This document shows positions 42,952 to 52,084 of a stretch of 64,000 nt of DNA, piece after piece. The stretch is from Denitrobacterium detoxificans (GTDB taxonomy: Bacteria; Actinomycetota; Coriobacteriia; Coriobacteriales; Eggerthellaceae), in the NCBI RefSeq assembly GCF_001643775.1, contig NZ_CP011402.1, positions 480,001 to 544,000 on the forward strand, in the 5' to 3' direction. The notes under the pieces were generated by a model that saw only the letters and a program-made list of their open reading frames with translations, searched no databases and had not been told where the DNA came from. The position numbers and the translations under genes are program-made. The stretch's first letter is position 1. Every line of letters starts with the position of its first letter.

Positions 42952-44412
42952 ATGGCTTTTATGAAGCGTTCGTATGGCGGTGTACAGCCTTATATCCCTT
43001 GCGGTTTACTGCGCATCAGGCTCCCGTTCATTCATTTCAAGATTTCACCTCCCGAAATCGTTACGGGTCTCATGAACGCGTGCACCAGCTATGGCGCGCT
43101 TGCCGTTCTCATCACCACGTTGGGCCTCGACCCGGAAGTCGCTTGGGCGCTCGTGGTGTTCGAGACCATGATGTATACGCTGAATTGGCTGCTGGGCGAA
43201 CCGTCCATCTGCGGCTGGATTACGCCCGCCATGGCTATCGTCATTGTGTACCTCGAAGGGTTCGATCCGGGCGTCGTGCGATTGCAGGCGCTTACTGCCG
43301 TTCAATTGGAATTGGCCGCGATGTTCATATTCTTGGGCCTCACGGGGCTTTCGAAGAAGCTAAACACCCTGGTTCCGCCAGGGGTCAAGGCGGGCATCGT
43401 GTTGGGCGCTGGCGTCAACGCCGTGTATGCGCGCCTTCAGCAGGGTGGCGCCGTAGACACCGTTACCGTGGGCTGCATGGCCGGTCTCATCGTCGTGTTC
43501 TTCCTGATGTTCAGCCAGCGCATCCGTAGCCGCATGGAGAAGAACCGCGTGCTGCAGGTGCTGGGCAACTACAGCTTCCTGTGGGCCGTCTTGGTCATGT
43601 TCATTGCGGGTGGCATCTCCGGCGAGTTCAATTACAACTTCAGCGGGCAAATCTTCAAGGTGCCCGACTTCGGCGCCCTGTTCATGGCGGTTTCCCCGTT
43701 CTTCATTGGCTGGGCGGCTCCCACTATTTGGATCTCCAGCCTGCCCATCGCGCTCATCGCGTGGGTCATTGCCTATGGTGACTTCATCACCGTGCAGCAG
43801 CTGGGCATGCAGGCGCAGCGCGAAGACGAGTATATCGAGTTTGATACCAACCGCACCAATGTCATCTGTGGTATTCGTAATCTGGTGCTGGCCCTGTTCG
43901 CTCCGTACCCCGCACTTGCCGGCCCGCTTTCCGCTCCGTATTGCGTTGCCACGTACCAGCGCTACAAGGTTTCGGGTCGCCAGGGTATGGACAGCATCTA
44001 CGACGGGTCGGGCACGAACCTCATCTTCACCGTCATTGGCCTGTTCATTTATCCGCTGTACGAAGCCGCTGCCGCGGCGGCGGGCGCTATGCTCGTGGTG
44101 GTGCTGTGCATCCAGGGCTTCGTATGCACGCAAATCTGCTTCGATTTGGCCAACGACAAGCTCGACCAGGGCGTGGCGGGCATGATGGCCGGCTTCATCC
44201 TAGCCCGCGGTGGCGGCGTCGGCTTGGTGGCTGGCATTGCGTTGTACCTTCTGCTTGCGAGCAATTCCAAGATTCGCGAGGACTATCGCGGCAACAAGGA
44301 AAAGCAACGCTTGGAGGACGAGGAAACGGCACGTCAGATTGCTGCGCTCGAAGAGCGAAGGCGGCGATTCCAAGCGGGCGAGCAGCAAGAGGAACCAAGC
44401 GCTCGCGAGTAG
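42952..44412 (+). CDS. NCS2-like permease, substrate unknown
   Basis: 486 residues, AGGAGGG ribosome site. About 12 membrane helices fill residues 35-445; the last 45 residues are a charged helical tail (KIREDYRGNKEKQRLEDEETARQ). Features such as NTLVPPGVKAGIVLGAGVNAVY, and PAPYCVATYQ-like APYCVATYQRYKVSGRQG near the middle resemble purine/xanthine/uracil or SulP-like transporters, but the signature loops are weak. A true NCS2 (uraA) follows. The family call is moderate and the substrate is open. Confidence 0.6.
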   Translation: MAFMKRSYGGVQPYIPCGLLRIRLPFIHFKISPPEIVTGLMNACTSYGALAVLITTLGLDPEVAWALVVFETMMYTLNWLLGEPSICGWITPAMAIVIVYLEGFDPGVVRLQALTAVQLELAAMFIFLGLTGLSKKLNTLVPPGVKAGIVLGAGVNAVYARLQQGGAVDTVTVGCMAGLIVVFFLMFSQRIRSRMEKNRVLQVLGNYSFLWAVLVMFIAGGISGEFNYNFSGQIFKVPDFGALFMAVSPFFIGWAAPTIWISSLPIALIAWVIAYGDFITVQQLGMQAQREDEYIEFDTNRTNVICGIRNLVLALFAPYPALAGPLSAPYCVATYQRYKVSGRQGMDSIYDGSGTNLIFTVIGLFIYPLYEAAAAAAGAMLVVVLCIQGFVCTQICFDLANDKLDQGVAGMMAGFILARGGGVGLVAGIALYLLLASNSKIREDYRGNKEKQRLEDEETARQIAALEERRRRFQAGEQQEEPSARE

Positions 44413-44439
44413 GCGTATCGTGAAACGCATCGCATGATC

Positions 44440-44487
44440 AATCCTCCCAGTGGGTCGCGCACCGCGCGTTCCTGCTGGGAGGATTTT
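44440..44487 (+). terminator. Terminator between the two permeases
   Basis: A perfect 11-bp stem (44440-44450 with 44475-44485) whose right arm runs into TTTT. The 24-base loop contains a smaller GC stem. Strong. Confidence 0.8.
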
Positions 44488-44563
44488 CATGTGGTGGGCG
44501 CGTGTCGTGCATTTCGCTGTGCTCAACGTGAATTGCATGTTTCGCGCGTGTACCGTTTCGCAT

Positions 44564-44584
44564 GGTTGTGATAATCTCGCAACC
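44564..44584 (+). promoter_or_regulatory. Extended -10 inside a dyad upstream of uraA
   Basis: TGTGATAAT is a likely extended -10. It lies inside an imperfect dyad, GGTTG (44564-44568) to CAACC (44580-44584). A repressor could block the promoter here; the regulator is unknown. Confidence 0.4.
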
Positions 44585-44626
44585 GTTTATGCACATTTCT
44601 GCAAGGATGGAAGGAAAGGGACTGCA

Positions 44627-46069
44627 GTGGCGGAAGATAAGACGATTATTCCCACGATGGGAGCGAAGGATAGCGAGGATGCGGTATACGACGCCCGCAC
44701 TCTTGGCGCTCCCAAGATGACCGTGTTCGGCTTGCAGCACATGTTCGCCATGTTCGGCGCGACTATTCTGGTCCCCACGCTCACGGGTCTCTCCGTTTCC
44801 GCAACGCTGTTGTTCGCCGGTTTGGGTACGCTGCTGTTCCACCTGCTCACGCGTGGTAAGGTGCCCGCGTTTCTGGGTTCCTCGTTCGCGTTCATTGCCG
44901 GCTATGCGGCCATTGCCCCTGCAGGGGAACCCGAGCTGCTGCCGTACGCCTGCCTGGGCGTTGCGTGCGCCGGCCTGCTCTACCTGGTGCTTTCCGCGCT
45001 GTTCAAGGTGTTTGGCGCCGCGCGCGTCATGCGCTTCTTCCCGCCGGTGGTAACGGGCCCCATCGTTATCTCCATCGGGCTTACGCTTGCGTCTTCGGCC
45101 ATCGCCAACTGCTCCACGAACTGGCTCGTTGCCGTGGTGGCCATCATTGTGGTCATCGCCTGCAACATCTGGGGCCGCGGCATGATCCGCATCATCCCCA
45201 TCCTGCTGGCCGTTATCGTGTCCTATATCTTCGCCGCCATCCTGGGCGAGGTCGACTTCACTCCCGTTGCCGACGCTGCGTGGTTCGGCCTGCCCGTGCT
45301 GTATGACAACACGGTGTTCTCCCTGTTCACCAATGGCATGGATTCCGGCCTTGCCATCACCGCCGTCATCACGATCATGCCTCTGGCCTTCGCCACGATG
45401 ATTGAGCACATCGGCGACATCTCGGCCATTAGCTCTACCTGCAATCGTAACTACATCGCCAACCCCGGCCTGCACCGTACGCTGCTGGGCGATGGCCTTG
45501 CTACCATTCTGGCGTCGCTGTTTGGTGCTCCGGCCAACACCACGTATGGCGAGAACACGGGCGTTCTGGCGCTCACGAAGGTGTTCGACCCGCGCGTCGT
45601 TCGCCTAGCTGCTCTGTTTGCGATCGTCTTCTCGTTCTGCCCGAAGTTTGCTGCGGTTATCGAGGTCATGCCCGCGTGCGTCATCGGCGGCATTTCGCTC
45701 ATTCTGTACGGCATGATTTCCGCTGTGGGCATTCGCAACCTGGTGGAAGCCCATGTCGACTTCACGCTGAGCCGCAACGTCATCGTGACCGCCCTCATCA
45801 TCGTGCTGTCCGTGGGCATCGCCTACAGCACGGCGGGTGCCATCGTCATTCCCGCGGGCTCTATTACCATTTCGCTTTCCGGTCTGGCCATTGGCTCGCT
45901 CGTGGGCATCGTGGTGAACATGGTCCTGCCCGGCAAGGAAACGGTGTACGGCATCGACGGTACGAAGGTGCAGGGGCATGTGGAAAATGCTGCCGTAGCC
46001 GATGACCTGCCGCTTGAGGGCCCCACGGTCGAGGAGGTCAAGAACGTCGCGGAGCATATGACGCGCTAG
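44627..46069 (+). CDS. uraA: Uracil/xanthine permease (NCS2)
   Basis: 480 residues from a GTG with GGAAAGGGA upstream; the earlier in-frame ATG lies in the terminator and is rejected. NCS2 signatures: FGLQHMFAMFGATILVPTLTG in two parts (FGLQHMFAMFGAT and ILVPTLTG), PAFLGSSFAFIAGY, FPPVVTGPIVISIGL, ATMIEHIGDISAIS with the key Glu and His, and NTTYGENTGVLALTKV. UraA branch, since it has the GENTGV and EHIGD motifs. A proton-coupled importer of uracil in the inner membrane; xanthine is less likely. Confidence 0.88.
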   Translation: MAEDKTIIPTMGAKDSEDAVYDARTLGAPKMTVFGLQHMFAMFGATILVPTLTGLSVSATLLFAGLGTLLFHLLTRGKVPAFLGSSFAFIAGYAAIAPAGEPELLPYACLGVACAGLLYLVLSALFKVFGAARVMRFFPPVVTGPIVISIGLTLASSAIANCSTNWLVAVVAIIVVIACNIWGRGMIRIIPILLAVIVSYIFAAILGEVDFTPVADAAWFGLPVLYDNTVFSLFTNGMDSGLAITAVITIMPLAFATMIEHIGDISAISSTCNRNYIANPGLHRTLLGDGLATILASLFGAPANTTYGENTGVLALTKVFDPRVVRLAALFAIVFSFCPKFAAVIEVMPACVIGGISLILYGMISAVGIRNLVEAHVDFTLSRNVIVTALIIVLSVGIAYSTAGAIVIPAGSITISLSGLAIGSLVGIVVNMVLPGKETVYGIDGTKVQGHVENAAVADDLPLEGPTVEEVKNVAEHMTR

Positions 46070-46093
46070 TCCTTCTCCGGCTTTTAGCTCTTT

Positions 46094-46131
46094 CACCCCG
46101 CCTTTTGCCAGTCTGCAAGGGCGGGGTGTTT
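46094..46131 (+). terminator. Terminator after uraA
   Basis: Stem CACCCCGC (46094-46101) with GCGGGGTG (46121-46128), extended by inner TTGC/GCAA, then TTTG. Confidence 0.75.
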
Positions 46132-46249
46132 GTGTATCTTGCGCACGTTCACCGTCATTGCTTTCGGCCTCGGTTATATTCTCTACAGGGGGGAATGAGG
46201 TTAGTGCATACGCGTAGAGGCGCGTAATGGTAGAGAGACGAGGGTCGCG

Positions 46250-47659
46250 GTGGCGGCAGAAGAACAGGCTCATTCGAATAAGCCGTACGTATTCGAACAT
46301 TTCAGGCTCGGTTATGTCGGTTTTGCCATTCCCTGGGCTTGGGTTTTCGAACTAGCTCATCGCCGTACGTCTGCTTCCTTTTCGTACGATAACGCGGCCG
46401 TTCTCTTCCTTATGCTCGCTGCGGGCATGCTCTTCTTCGTTGCGCTGCGCAAGCTTTCGAAGGGCGGCGTCGAAAAACTCCTTCACTGGCCCATGGCCAT
46501 TCTGGCGGCCATTTCCATCGTGCTTATCAGCTTGCCCCATCTGGGCGTAACCGTTATTCCCGATGTCGTGGGGTTTGCCGTAGCTGGCGTCGCCGGTGCG
46601 TTTATGTATCTGTCTTGGGTGCCGTTCTACTCGAGCGTCGACTTGCGCTCTGCCGTGGCCTGCGCGTTTGCCTCCATGGTCGTTTCTTCGGTGCTGAAGT
46701 TCGCACTCGATGTCATGCCGCTGCTTCTTGGCAATGTGTGCCTTATCGCGTTGCCGTTGTGCTTGCCCTACCTTCTGAATCAGGCTTCTGCCAATATGCC
46801 GCCGAAGGATACGCCGCTCATCTACTTTGGTTCCGCGCGTCAGTCGTTCCCGTATTTGGTGCTTCTTGGCGTGGCCGTGTGCGCGTTCGTCATTGGCGTG
46901 GCGCCCGCCGTTTCGCCCAATGCGGTAACCGAGCCGGTTGCGCTGTATTCCTTTGCGCAGCAATCCATTAGCGTTCTTGCGGCCTTGGCTGTCCTGTGGT
47001 GGGTGTTCGCCTATCGCGGCAAGTTGCATTTCACCAATACGTGGCGCGCCATCGTCATCATCGTATCCACGGCGCTGCTGTTCCTGCCCAACATCGATTC
47101 CGAGCTTGCGGGTTGGGCGCTCGTGCTCGTAGGCGTGGCGCAGGCCATTCTGGTGGCAGTGCTCTGGTGCATGCTTGCCGACGTGGCCCATCATAGCTCC
47201 GCAAATCGCTTCACCGTTTTCGGCTTCGCGTGGGTTTGCTATGCGCTTCCTCTTGCGTTGGGGCGCCTGGCTGGCGGGGTGCTTGCGAATCTCGATAACG
47301 TGGTGTTCGTTATCGCACTGCTGTCGTACGCCCTTACCGTTACGGGCATCCTGTCGCTCAACGAGCGCAACTTCATCGAAAGCCAGATCTTCCGCGATCT
47401 CGATATGCCGGAAACGGGTCATTCCATGTATGCCAGCATCGACGAGGGCTGCGAGCATCTTGGCGCCCGATACAAGCTTACGGGTAGGGAAGTGGAAGTG
47501 CTCAAGCTGCTGTGCAAGGGCCGTTCGAAGAGCTATATCGCCGAAACGCTCGTTATTTCCGAGAACACGGTGCGCAGCCATGCGCGTCATATCTATCGTA
47601 AGCTCGACGTCCATAGCAAGCAGGACGTCATGGACATGATTTCCGAGAAGAGAAACTAG
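46250..47659 (+). CDS. Membrane protein with C-terminal LuxR helix-turn-helix
   Basis: 469 residues from a GTG. About 12 membrane helices (residues 18-375) of MFS-like spacing are followed by a soluble LuxR/GerE domain (about 400-469): YKLTGREVEVLKLLCKGRSKSYIAETLVISENTVRSHARHIYRKL, given here as LTGREVEVLKLLCKG and ISENTVRSHARHIYRKL. The helix-turn-helix is complete. Such membrane LuxR proteins are a lineage-expanded family in Eggerthellaceae (known from memory), thought to couple a signal or solute at the membrane to transcription. The target is unknown. It has a weak ribosome site and stands alone. Confidence 0.82.
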   Translation: MAAEEQAHSNKPYVFEHFRLGYVGFAIPWAWVFELAHRRTSASFSYDNAAVLFLMLAAGMLFFVALRKLSKGGVEKLLHWPMAILAAISIVLISLPHLGVTVIPDVVGFAVAGVAGAFMYLSWVPFYSSVDLRSAVACAFASMVVSSVLKFALDVMPLLLGNVCLIALPLCLPYLLNQASANMPPKDTPLIYFGSARQSFPYLVLLGVAVCAFVIGVAPAVSPNAVTEPVALYSFAQQSISVLAALAVLWWVFAYRGKLHFTNTWRAIVIIVSTALLFLPNIDSELAGWALVLVGVAQAILVAVLWCMLADVAHHSSANRFTVFGFAWVCYALPLALGRLAGGVLANLDNVVFVIALLSYALTVTGILSLNERNFIESQIFRDLDMPETGHSMYASIDEGCEHLGARYKLTGREVEVLKLLCKGRSKSYIAETLVISENTVRSHARHIYRKLDVHSKQDVMDMISEKRN

Positions 47660-47686
47660 CTGTTGCGTACAGCATCCTAGAAATGA

Positions 47687-47715
47687 AAACAGCCTCCATA
47701 GGGAGGCTGTTTGCG
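47687..47715. terminator. Bidirectional terminator
   Basis: A perfect 11-bp stem (47687-47697 with 47702-47712, loop ATAG) flanked by A and T runs on either side. It ends the LuxR gene on the plus strand (TTTG) and tRNA-Leu on the minus strand (TTTTC). Confidence 0.9.
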
Positions 47716-47721
47716 TGTGAA

Positions 47722-47806
47722 TGGTGCCCGAGGCGGGATTCGAACCCGCATGTCTTGTGGACAGCGGTTTTTGAGACCGCCGCGTCTGCCATTCCGCCAC
47801 TCGGGC
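47722..47806 (-). tRNA. tRNA-Leu (anticodon CAA)
   Basis: Acceptor GCCCGAG (47806-47800) pairs with CTCGGGC (47732-47726); discriminator A and encoded CCA (47725-47722). The anticodon stem GCGGT/ACCGC holds the loop CTCAAAA, so the anticodon is CAA (codon TTG). The long variable arm (class II) and the T loop GGTTCGAATCC confirm tRNA-Leu. Confidence 0.95.
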
Positions 47807-47816
47807 GCAGAATGCG

Positions 47817-47844
47817 ATTATACCTGAAAGCCCCTGGCCCGCAA
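47817..47844 (-). promoter_or_regulatory. Promoter of tRNA-Leu
   Basis: On the minus strand TTGCGG (47844-47839), 16 bp, TATAAT (47822-47817), 10 bp before the tRNA. Confidence 0.75.
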
Positions 47845-48079
47845 GTGGGGAGGCGGCTTCCATCATTGATTCACGGGGTTGCGCAACGGCGACCGTGGTG
47901 CCGTGCGCGTCTACGTGCGGTTATGCAGGGCGATTCAAGAGCTCGCGTATATTTTGGGAAGAATGGCACAGTTGCAGTCACATATTTAAGAATCCCTTAA
48001 GCTATATGTAGATAGCGGTAGCATTTCGATGAATTAGAGATATCCCGTTCATTTGCGCGGCATCATAGACGAACGATGT

Positions 48080-48088
48080 TGCTACAAT
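48080..48088 (+). promoter_or_regulatory. Extended -10 of the L,D-transpeptidase gene
   Basis: TGCTACAAT 28 bp before the ATG. Between the tRNA-Leu promoter and this point (about 235 bp) there is no gene; the stretch is AT-richer, with a TTAAGAATCCCTTAAG dyad near 47991. Confidence 0.5.
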
Positions 48089-48115
48089 GCGAATGAATGG
48101 ATTTAGGTAGGGGCG

Positions 48116-49699
48116 ATGTCAGGCAAAAAAGAAACTATGGGCAAGCACGCGGCAGCACCTCAGAGCCCGCAAGACGCTTCCCAGACACAGCAGATTCCTC
48201 CGGTTCAGCAAGCGCAGCCGGGTGCATTCAATTCCGCGTTCCAGGCGGCAGGTGTTTCCGATCCGAAAGTGGGCAAGGGCTTCAACAAGCGCCTTGCTAT
48301 GAGGGTCGGCATCGTTATTGCTGCCGTGTTGCTGGTGGTCTACATTGCTGGCGCTTTCTTCTTCTCGGGGCATTTCTTCCCGAACACCACGCTTGGTTCT
48401 CAGGATATCTCCCTGAAGTCCACGTCGGACGTTGCCGAGGTTGCTACCGACATCGGAAGCGACTACTCCGTTACCGTTACGGGCGATGGCCTTTCGTTTA
48501 CGGTGTCCTCTTCGCAGGCTGGCCTCGAAGTCGACGGCCAAGAGGTTGCCGAGCAGTCCATTGCCGATAACAACATCTGGCTGTGGCCCATCGAGGTCTT
48601 CCGCGCGCACGACGAAAGCGCCAACCTGTCTTCCGAGTACAGCGAGAGCGGTTTGGGCGATGTCGTTCGCCAGCAGGTGGAAACGTTCAACGCCACCGCT
48701 ACCGACCCGGTGAACGCTTCGGTGCAGTATTCTTCGGCTTCGGGTCAGTTCGAGGTGACCGCCGAGAAGGCAGGCACGAAGCTCGACGTCGATGCCGTTA
48801 TCCTGAAGGTCAACGATGCCGTGCTCGATATGTCGTCTTCGGCCGTGCTGGGCACGAGCGAGCTTGTGCAGCCCACCGTGCTTTCCAGCAACCCCGCGCT
48901 TACGACAGCTGCCGATACGGCGAACAGCTACCTTACGGCCGATATCGAGCTCGTTTTGGGCACCACGGCCATCCATGCCGCCGACATTGGCGCGAACGAG
49001 ATTTCCCAATGGGTTGTCATTGGCGACGACCTTGCCGTCAGCTTCGACGAAGAGGCCATGGATGCCTGGGTCGAAGAGCTTGCCGCCAGCTTGAACACCG
49101 TGGGCACCGAGCGTACCTACACGCGTCCCGACGGTCAGACGTTCACCGTTTCGGGTGGTACGTACGGTTGGACGATCGACGATGACGCCATGGTCGCCGA
49201 CGTCGAGGATGCCATTCGCAATGGTCTGGTGGGGCAGCTTACCGTTGCCACCACGCTCGAGGGCTACACCTACAATGGCTCGGGCGTGCAGGACTGGGGC
49301 GCATATGCCGATGTCGATATCTCCGAGCAGCACGTTCGCTTCTATAACGAAGCAGGCGAGCTCGTGTGGGAGGCCGATTGCGTTACCGGCAAGCCCGACG
49401 GCAGCCACGACACCCCCACGGGCGTATGGCGCGTGCTGAACAAGAAGACGAATTACACGCTTACGGGCGATATCTCGGTGGCTACGGGCCAGCCGGAGTA
49501 CGAGACCAAGGTGTCGTACTGGATGCCCTTCACGTATTCGGGCTGTGGCTTCCATGACGCCACGTGGCAGTCTGCCTTTGGCGGTACGCGCTACAAGGAT
49601 GGCTATGGCTCCCATGGCTGCGTGAACCTGTCGCTTTCCGATGCGGCGTCCCTGTACGACATCATCGCCGTCGGCAATGCCGTAGTGGTTCACGAGTAG
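48116..49699 (+). CDS. L,D-transpeptidase (YkuD) with PG-binding domains
   Basis: 527 residues. A Gln/Ala-rich cytoplasmic part (1-60) leads to one membrane helix (about 62-84). About 300 residues of outer region contain two putative peptidoglycan-binding-4-type repeats. The YkuD catalytic domain is at about 395-527, with His in CGFHDATWQ and the active Cys in GSHGCVNLS (near 501). It forms 3-3 crosslinks or anchors proteins in the cell wall. D,T-P-T-G in DTPTGVWRVLNK fits the family. A lipid-II independent, beta-lactam-tolerant crosslinker is the usual role; the terminator follows directly. Confidence 0.92.
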   Translation: MSGKKETMGKHAAAPQSPQDASQTQQIPPVQQAQPGAFNSAFQAAGVSDPKVGKGFNKRLAMRVGIVIAAVLLVVYIAGAFFFSGHFFPNTTLGSQDISLKSTSDVAEVATDIGSDYSVTVTGDGLSFTVSSSQAGLEVDGQEVAEQSIADNNIWLWPIEVFRAHDESANLSSEYSESGLGDVVRQQVETFNATATDPVNASVQYSSASGQFEVTAEKAGTKLDVDAVILKVNDAVLDMSSSAVLGTSELVQPTVLSSNPALTTAADTANSYLTADIELVLGTTAIHAADIGANEISQWVVIGDDLAVSFDEEAMDAWVEELAASLNTVGTERTYTRPDGQTFTVSGGTYGWTIDDDAMVADVEDAIRNGLVGQLTVATTLEGYTYNGSGVQDWGAYADVDISEQHVRFYNEAGELVWEADCVTGKPDGSHDTPTGVWRVLNKKTNYTLTGDISVATGQPEYETKVSYWMPFTYSGCGFHDATWQSAFGGTRYKDGYGSHGCVNLSLSDAASLYDIIAVGNAVVVHE

Positions 49700-49726
49700 C
49701 GTAAGCGGTATACAAGAGGGTATGAT

Positions 49727-49753
49727 GAGGGCCGCGTCTGCGGCCCTCGTTTT
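49727..49753 (+). terminator. Terminator after the L,D-transpeptidase gene
   Basis: A perfect 9-bp stem (49727-49735 with 49740-49748, loop GTCT), then GTTTT. Confidence 0.85.
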
Positions 49754-49768
49754 CGTTCTGGAGGGGTT

Positions 49769-51124
49769 ATGCTCGATGTGCGCATGCTGAAAACGTATTT
49801 TGGCTACGTGGTCCCATCCACGCTTGCCTTCGTGCTCACAGGCGTGTACAGCATCGTTGACGGCTTTTTCGTTGGCCAGATGGCGGGGGACGTGGCCCTT
49901 GCAGGCATCAATGTCGCCTGGCCCATCGTTGCGCTCGTGATGGCCCTGGGTACGGGCATTGGCATGGGTGGCGCGGTGGTGTCGTCCATTCGCGCGGGCG
50001 AGGGGAATGAAGTGGCATCCCGTCGTGCCATCGGCTGCGCAATCGCCCTTCTCGTTGCGGTAACGCCCGTTGTGATGGCGGTGTTGCTCTTGGGAGGGCA
50101 GCCGCTGCTGTGGGTTATTGGCGGCCGCGAAGAGGTTCTGGTGCAGGCGCAAGCCTATCTTTCCGTTATTGCCTGGGGTTCGGTATTCCAGATGGTCGAG
50201 GGTGGCTGCGTTCCTCTTGTGCGCAACATGGGGCACGTGAAGTTCGCCATGGTGGCGCAGATGGTGGGCGGCCTCGTGAACGTGCTGGGTGACTGGCTGC
50301 TCGTGATGGTCCTGGGCTGGGGCATCGTGGGGGCTGCTGTTGCCACGGTTTCGGCGCAGGCGATCGCCTCCGTCTTCTTCATTGTCTTCTTCCTGCGTGG
50401 CGGGCGCTTGTCTCGTGCCGACTTGGGTGTCGACCGCAGCATCGTGGGACGCATGTTCAAGATCGGATTCGCTCCGGCGGCGCTTACACTTCTGCCCGAG
50501 GTGACGACCGTTGTCATGAACATCGCCACCGTTACGTATGGCGGCGTTACCGCCCAGGCGTCGTTCGCCATCATGTCGTATACCGTGGTTGCGGTGCAGT
50601 GGGTCATCCAGGGCGTGCACGATGGATCGCAGCCCATCATCAGCTTGTGCTATGGGTCGGGCGATGCGCGTAGCGTTCGCCGCCTGCGCCATATCAATTA
50701 CGTGCTTGCCATCTTGGTTGCGGTGCTTGGCTGGGTAGGGTTGTATATGTCGCGTTGGCAGATTGCCGCGCTCTTTGGCGCGTCGCCCGAAGGCGCTGCC
50801 GTCTTCGCCCATGGGGTTACGCTCTTCGCGTTGTGCCTGCCGTTTTACGCAATCGCCCATGTGGTCGTCTCGTTCTTCTATGCCGTGGAACATGCGCGCG
50901 GGTCGTTTGCGCTCATCGTGGGTGAAGTGGTCCTCATGGTTGCGTTTCCCATCGTGCTGCCGCTGTTCTGGGGGCTCGACGGGGCATGGATGTCGGCGTT
51001 GTTCTGCTACGCAATCCTGGCCGTCATGGCGCTGGGCCTTATGCATGCGGGTCGTGACGCCTTGCGCGAACGTCTGCTCAGGCAAAAGCGTTTACATGAT
51101 GAAAAAGAAAACGAGGTCGTGTGA
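49769..51124 (+). CDS. MATE-family efflux transporter
   Basis: 451 residues, about 12 helices in two homologous halves. TGVYSIVDGFFVGQMAGDVALAGINVAWP, in two parts TGVYSIVDGFFVGQ and ALAGINVAWP, is the MATE N-terminal motif. GVHDGSQPIISLCYGSGD is the matching motif in the second half (usually QG-x-QP-x-GYNYGA). It exports cationic drugs or flavins using Na+ or H+. It stands alone, 7 bp after a terminator; its ribosome site is GGAGGGG. Confidence 0.88.
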   Translation: MLDVRMLKTYFGYVVPSTLAFVLTGVYSIVDGFFVGQMAGDVALAGINVAWPIVALVMALGTGIGMGGAVVSSIRAGEGNEVASRRAIGCAIALLVAVTPVVMAVLLLGGQPLLWVIGGREEVLVQAQAYLSVIAWGSVFQMVEGGCVPLVRNMGHVKFAMVAQMVGGLVNVLGDWLLVMVLGWGIVGAAVATVSAQAIASVFFIVFFLRGGRLSRADLGVDRSIVGRMFKIGFAPAALTLLPEVTTVVMNIATVTYGGVTAQASFAIMSYTVVAVQWVIQGVHDGSQPIISLCYGSGDARSVRRLRHINYVLAILVAVLGWVGLYMSRWQIAALFGASPEGAAVFAHGVTLFALCLPFYAIAHVVVSFFYAVEHARGSFALIVGEVVLMVAFPIVLPLFWGLDGAWMSALFCYAILAVMALGLMHAGRDALRERLLRQKRLHDEKENEVV

Positions 51125-51139
51125 ATCGTCTAATTCGTC

Positions 51140-51168
51140 TTGCGTAATCCGATTTGCTATGGGACAAT
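51140..51168 (+). promoter_or_regulatory. Promoter of tRNA-Val
   Basis: TTGCGT (51140-51145), 17 bp, GACAAT (51163-51168), 12 bp before the tRNA. Confidence 0.7.
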
Positions 51169-51180
51169 ACCTCAGCATTC

Positions 51181-51255
51181 GGGCGATTGGCGCAGCGGGA
51201 GCGCAAATGCCTTACAAGCATTAGGTCGCAGGTTCGAATCCTGCATCGCCCACCA
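51181..51255 (+). tRNA. tRNA-Val (anticodon UAC)
   Basis: Acceptor GGGCGAT (51181-51187) pairs with ATCGCCC (51245-51251); A and CCA follow, encoded. Anticodon loop CTTACAA gives TAC (codon GTA). D and T arms are normal (GGTTCGAATCC). A strong terminator follows. Confidence 0.96.
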
Positions 51256-51263
51256 CGAATCAC

Positions 51264-51293
51264 GTCCGCACCGGTTTCGGTGCGGGCTTTTTT
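51264..51293 (+). terminator. Terminator after tRNA-Val
   Basis: CCGCACCG (51266-51273) with CGGTGCGG (51278-51285), loop GTTT, plus two outer pairs and six T. Confidence 0.92.
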
Positions 51294-51458
51294 GTACCCA
51301 AAATCACGTTGCGATTGTGTCATGCGGGCGGGTTTTCCACATCATCTGGCATCTGAGGGTAACGGATTTGGACAGTTGATGGGGATTGTTTGGCTCTGTG
51401 TGTGGAAAAAGTGGATAGAAAAACACGCGGGGTAAAATGAAAAGCGGAGATGATATAA

Positions 51459-51947
51459 ATGTTAAATTTTGCCCTCAATGACATTGTTTTGTACGGCTCG
51501 AATGGCGTTTGCAAGGTGGATGCCATCGAGGAACGCGATATGGGAACCTATTACATCTTGCGTCCCGTTCACAAGTCTCATACCAAGCTCATGGTACCTG
51601 CGAACAACGAGCGTTTGCTCAATCGCATTCGCGCTATTCCTTCGGAAGCCGATGCCAAGCAGTCTATCAAGGCTGCCCTCAGCGCAGAGCCCTGTTGGAT
51701 TTCCGATGCCAATGCGCGCAAGGAACGCGCGAAGGAGATTCTGGAAAGCGGCACCGAATACGAGCTGCTCATGCTTGCGCGTAGCTTCTACCTTCACAAG
51801 CAGAAGGTGCTTGAGGCCGGAAAGAAGGCCACGTCGAGCGACAATGGTATTCTGCGTTCTGCGCAAGAGCGCGTGCGCGACGAGTTTTCCGTCGTGTTCG
51901 GCATCGAGCCGGAAGAGGTTGACGAGTTCATTTTCGCCGAAGCCTAA
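51459..51947 (+). CDS. carD: CarD-family transcription regulator
   Basis: 162 residues. N-terminal Tudor-like RNAP-binding domain: NDIVLYGSNGVCKVDAIEER, YYILRPVHKSHTKLMVPAN (residues about 5-50). The C-terminal helical DNA-binding domain is about 60-160. In mycobacteria CarD binds the RNA polymerase beta lobe and stabilises open complexes, chiefly at rRNA promoters. Here the C-terminal domain is somewhat variant (FSVVFGIEPEEVDEF). TAAAAT (51433-51438) is a likely -10. Monocistronic, ending at a strong terminator. Confidence 0.85.
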   Translation: MLNFALNDIVLYGSNGVCKVDAIEERDMGTYYILRPVHKSHTKLMVPANNERLLNRIRAIPSEADAKQSIKAALSAEPCWISDANARKERAKEILESGTEYELLMLARSFYLHKQKVLEAGKKATSSDNGILRSAQERVRDEFSVVFGIEPEEVDEFIFAEA

Positions 51948-51969
51948 ATCGCTTGTCCCATAGCTTTGC

Positions 51970-52006
51970 AGCCCCGCATGCGTCAAGTCGTCGCATGCGG
52001 GGCTTT
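51970..52006 (+). terminator. Terminator after carD
   Basis: A perfect 13-bp stem (51970-51982 with 51992-52004, loop TCAAGTCGT) then TT. Confidence 0.8.
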
Positions 52007-52084
52007 CGTATGCGCGTCTGGGCGTATTACGCCTGCTGGTGTGCTAAAGTGAAGACATCCGATACCCGAGGTTAGGGGGCTGTC

